Below are positions 61,458 to 64,000 of a stretch of DNA of 64,000 nt, one piece after another; positions within the stretch are counted from its first letter, which is position 1, and every line of letters starts with the position of its first letter. Origin of the DNA: Betaproteobacteria bacterium. GTDB lineage: Bacteria; Pseudomonadota; Gammaproteobacteria; Burkholderiales; SG8-41. Position numbers and translations under genes: made by a program. The stretch is taken from the NCBI GenBank assembly GCA_028292435.1, contig JAQGMI010000017.1:1-64000 (forward strand), written 5' to 3'. The notes under the pieces were generated by a model that worked only from the letters and a program-made list of their open reading frames with translations, ran no database searches and had not been told where the DNA came from.

Positions 61458-62618
61458 GTGAAAATCGCCGTAATCTCGCCGAGCACGAAATCATTGCACG
61501 ATTTGACGATGATGCTCGAGCGGGGCAACCCGCCCGTCACGTTGTCGCGCCATGAGGGCGGCATCACGAAGTTGCGTAATGTCGCCGAGCAGGACAAGCC
61601 GGACGTCATCATAGTGGAGGGCATGTTTCACGACGCGAGCGAAATGGCGCCGGTCGAGTTCGTGACCGCGCATTATCCGCACATGATCGTTATCATGCTA
61701 TGCCCGCAGCACACGTCCGAATTTTTAATCAATGCCATGCGCGCCGGCGTGCGTGAAGTGCTGCCATCGCCGGTATCGAAGCCGGCGCTCGAGGCGGCCG
61801 TTATGCGCGCTGAGGCCAAACTTGGCTTGCGCAGCGCCCAGCGCAGCGCCCGCGTCCTTGCTTTCGTCTCATGCAAAGGCGGTAGCGGCTCGACTTTTCT
61901 CGCAACCAATCTCGGCTACCAGCTCGGCTCGGAAGGCAGGAAAGTGATGCTGATCGATCTTAATCTGCAACTCGGCGAGGCAGTCCTGACGGTGCACGAC
62001 CGCAAGGCGACCAGCGACATCGCCGAAGTTGCGCGCAATCTGGCGCGCCTCGATGCGTCGTATTTGAGCGCTTCTGTCGTGCCGGTGACCGCCAACTTCG
62101 AGATTCTGGCGGCGCCGGAAGATCCCGCACAGTCGATGCAGGTGAAGCCTGAGCATCTCGATGCGATTTTGAATGTTGCATCGAACCAGTTCGATTTCAT
62201 CATTCTTGACTTGAGCAATACGGTGGACGACCTGGCAATCAAGGCGCTCGACCGGGCGCACCAGATTTTCCTGGTGATACAGACTACGCTGCCGCACGTG
62301 CGTAATGCGAAACGGATGATGGCGATGTTCCGCTCGCTCGGCTATCCGCCAGACAAGGTCGAGTTGATCATCAACCGCTTCACGAAGGGCGGGGAAATCG
62401 GCGCGGACGACATCCGCACCAGCCTCGGCGTTCCGAAAATACGCATGATTCCGAATGGCTACAAGGAAGTGGCGAAGGCTGTAAACCAGGGCGTGCCGCT
62501 GGCTGCAATATCTAAAACGAGTTTCGTGCTTAAAGCGATCAATGAGCTCGCGCAGACGCTCTTGCCAAAAACGGAACCGGTTCCCGGCGGCTTGTTTGGC
62601 CGCCTGTTAAAACGCTAG
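61458..62618 (+). CDS. cpaE: Pilus assembly localisation ATPase CpaE/TadZ
   Basis: A 386-residue cytoplasmic protein. The N-terminal 120 residues form an atypical receiver-like domain (IAVISPSTKSLHDLTMMLE). A MinD/ParA-type ATPase then begins with the deviant P-loop CKGGSGSTFLATNLGYQLG. It continues with MLIDLNLQLGEAV and DFIILDLSNTVDDLAIKAL. TadZ/CpaE sets the pole or site of pilus assembly. Start is GTG 61458 with AGGA seven bases before it; the longer frame reads through the previous gene. Confidence 0.9.
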   Translation: MKIAVISPSTKSLHDLTMMLERGNPPVTLSRHEGGITKLRNVAEQDKPDVIIVEGMFHDASEMAPVEFVTAHYPHMIVIMLCPQHTSEFLINAMRAGVREVLPSPVSKPALEAAVMRAEAKLGLRSAQRSARVLAFVSCKGGSGSTFLATNLGYQLGSEGRKVMLIDLNLQLGEAVLTVHDRKATSDIAEVARNLARLDASYLSASVVPVTANFEILAAPEDPAQSMQVKPEHLDAILNVASNQFDFIILDLSNTVDDLAIKALDRAHQIFLVIQTTLPHVRNAKRMMAMFRSLGYPPDKVELIINRFTKGGEIGADDIRTSLGVPKIRMIPNGYKEVAKAVNQGVPLAAISKTSFVLKAINELAQTLLPKTEPVPGGLFGRLLKR

Positions 62619-62634
62619 ACGAAAGAGCACGCAC

Positions 62635-64000
62635 ATGGGCATTCGCGACATCAGAGATTTACTGGGCAGCAGAAAAGAGGAAGTAAAGCCAATAGGACTC
62701 GTTGGTGCGCAAGCACCAGAACCGCAGTCGGGCGTTTCGCCGGCCGCGCTCGCGTACGTGAAGCTAAAGAACAAGTTGCACCACGCGATTTTAGAGAAGG
62801 TCGACCTCGCTTCACTCGAGTCGATGTCGGAATCCCGGCTGCGCCAGGAAATTGCGACTTTGGTTGAATTGCTGCTCACGGAGGACCCGGCGCTGATCAA
62901 CGATATCGAGCGGCGCATGCTGGTGCGGGATATCCAGAACGAGATGCTAGGACTCGGCCCGCTTGAATTGCTCATGGCCGACTCGGCGGTGTCTGACATC
63001 CTGGTCAACAGCTATGACCAGATCTACGTCGAGCGCTATGGCCGTCTTGAGTTGACCGAGGTCGTGTTCTCAGACGACAAGCATTTGTTGCGCATCATCG
63101 ACAAGATCGTTTCCCGCGTCGGCCGGCGCATCGACGAATCGAGTCCGATGGTCGACGCCCGGTTGCCGGACGGCTCCCGCGTCAACGCGATCATCCCGCC
63201 GGTGGCGCTGGACGGGCCGATGGTGTCGATCCGTCGGTTTTCAGTCGTTCCGCTGAAAATGGGCGACCTCGTGAGCCGCTATAAATCGCTGACGCCTGAC
63301 ATGGCGATGACGCTGGAGGGCCTCGCAAAGTCGAAAATCAACATGCTCGTTTCGGGCGGCACGGGGTCGGGCAAGACGACGCTGCTTAATATCCTCTCCG
63401 GCTACATTCCAGAAACCGAACGCATCATCACTATCGAAGACGCAGCAGAGCTTCAACTTCAGCAGGAACACGTGATCCGGCTGGAAACTCGTCCGCCCAA
63501 CATAGAGGGCAAAGGCGAAGTCAATCAACGCGCACTGGTGCGCAACGCGCTGCGGATGCGGCCCGATCGCATCGTGATCGGCGAGGTGCGCGGCGCGGAA
63601 GCGGTGGACATGATGCAGGCGATGAACACCGGCCACGAAGGATCGCTGACGACGATACACGCCAACAACGCCCGCGATGCGATCGCACGTCTTGAAAACA
63701 TGGTGGGCATGGCGGGCATCAATTTGCCTCACAAGGCCGCGCGCCAGCAGATTGCCTCGGCGATTACGGTCATTGTGCAAGTGAACCGGCTCACCGATGG
63801 CCAACGTAAAGTCATCAGCATCCAGGAAATCACCGGCATGGAAGGCGACATCATCACGATGCAGGAAATTTTCACCTACCGCCAGACCGGCGTCGACGCG
63901 AACGGAAAAATCAGCGGCCACTTTCAGGCGACAGGCATTCGCCCGAAGTTCGCCGACAAGTTGAGGAATCACGGCATCGATTTGCCGGATGAAATTTTTG
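62635..64000 (+). CDS. cpaF: Pilus assembly ATPase CpaF/TadA (3' end outside window)
   Basis: The first 455 codons of the secretion ATPase that drives Flp pilus assembly. It has [22 protein letters not shown], the Walker A motif [13 protein letters not shown] (about residue 240), the Asp-box [38 protein letters not shown] (Walker B region) and [13 protein letters not shown]. The frame is open to the last base, so the end and the TadB/TadC membrane proteins lie beyond the window. It starts 16 bp after cpaE. Confidence 0.95.
   Translation, partial: MGIRDIRDLLGSRKEEVKPIGLVGAQAPEPQSGVSPAALAYVKLKNKLHHAILEKVDLASLESMSESRLRQEIATLVELLLTEDPALINDIERRMLVRDIQNEMLGLGPLELLMADSAVSDILVNSYDQIYVERYGRLELTEVVFSDDKHLLRIIDKIVSRVGRRIDESSPMVDARLPDGSRVNAIIPPVALDGPMVSIRRFSVVPLKMGDLVSRYKSLTPDMAMTLEGLAKSKINMLVSGGTGSGKTTLLNILSGYIPETERIITIEDAAELQLQQEHVIRLETRPPNIEGKGEVNQRALVRNALRMRPDRIVIGEVRGAEAVDMMQAMNTGHEGSLTTIHANNARDAIARLENMVGMAGINLPHKAARQQIASAITVIVQVNRLTDGQRKVISIQEITGMEGDIITMQEIFTYRQTGVDANGKISGHFQATGIRPKFADKLRNHGIDLPDEIF

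Overview
The window reads as the chromosome of a GC-rich betaproteobacterium, most likely in the order Burkholderiales. The reasons are eight substrate-binding proteins of the Bug/TctC type, CzcE-like metal proteins, a Flp/Tad pilus locus of the usual betaproteobacterial gene order, and dense operons with 1-4 bp overlaps. No rRNA gene, CRISPR array or transposase was seen. One complete tRNA gene and one tRNA fragment are present.

Layout. (1) 1-3542, plus strand: the end of a TonB-dependent receptor, a YfiR-type periplasmic protein, a membrane histidine kinase and two single-domain response regulators. (2) 3688-20250, minus strand: a 16.5-kb run of about 14 catabolic genes (gamma-glutamyltransferase, serine hydrolase, amidase, two PLP transaminases, threonine aldolase, ketopantoate reductase-like enzyme, RidA, two DUF1028 proteins) interleaved with five orphan Bug binding proteins. 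A LysR regulator at 20533 is transcribed away from it. (3) 21571-34689, plus strand: a metal-response cluster (two CzcE-like proteins, a CusRS/CopRS-type two-component system, a 42-aa lipoprotein, three small or medium membrane proteins, two oxidoreductases), followed by a complete tripartite RND efflux operon. Four related palindromes, ATTAC(A/G)-N4-(T/C)GTAAT, precede transcription units of this cluster. (4) 34918-40628: a GAF-PAS-PAS-LuxR regulator and a 1220-residue REC-PAS-GAF3-GGDEF-EAL protein whose GGDEF site is degenerate. (5) 40814-50211: two more Bug proteins, a flavin monooxygenase, an Ldh-type dehydrogenase, acetate kinase, a sulfurtransferase, a TauD-type dioxygenase and an eighth Bug protein. 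(6) 50375-53434: a 3-kb segment bounded by tRNA-Val(CAC) and a 41-bp copy of that tRNA's 3' part. It carries a three-gene unit: a small secreted precursor with a double-glycine-like leader, a periplasmic C39 (FapD-like) peptidase, and an outer-membrane protein with an N-terminal coiled coil (FapF-like). (7) 53646-64000: a sensorless kinase/LuxR response-regulator pair, then a Flp/Tad pilus locus (flp, cpaA, cpaB, cpaC, lipoprotein, TadG, two TadE-like, cpaE, cpaF) that runs off the window.

The most unusual item is region 6. The gene set suggests a minimal secretion route in which a Sec-exported peptide is trimmed in the periplasm by a C39 peptidase and leaves through a FapF-like pore. It resembles the Fap amyloid system stripped to one substrate, one protease and one pore, and it sits on a segment with the geometry of a tRNA-targeted insertion. 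The second most unusual item is the probable promoter palindrome shared across the metal cluster.
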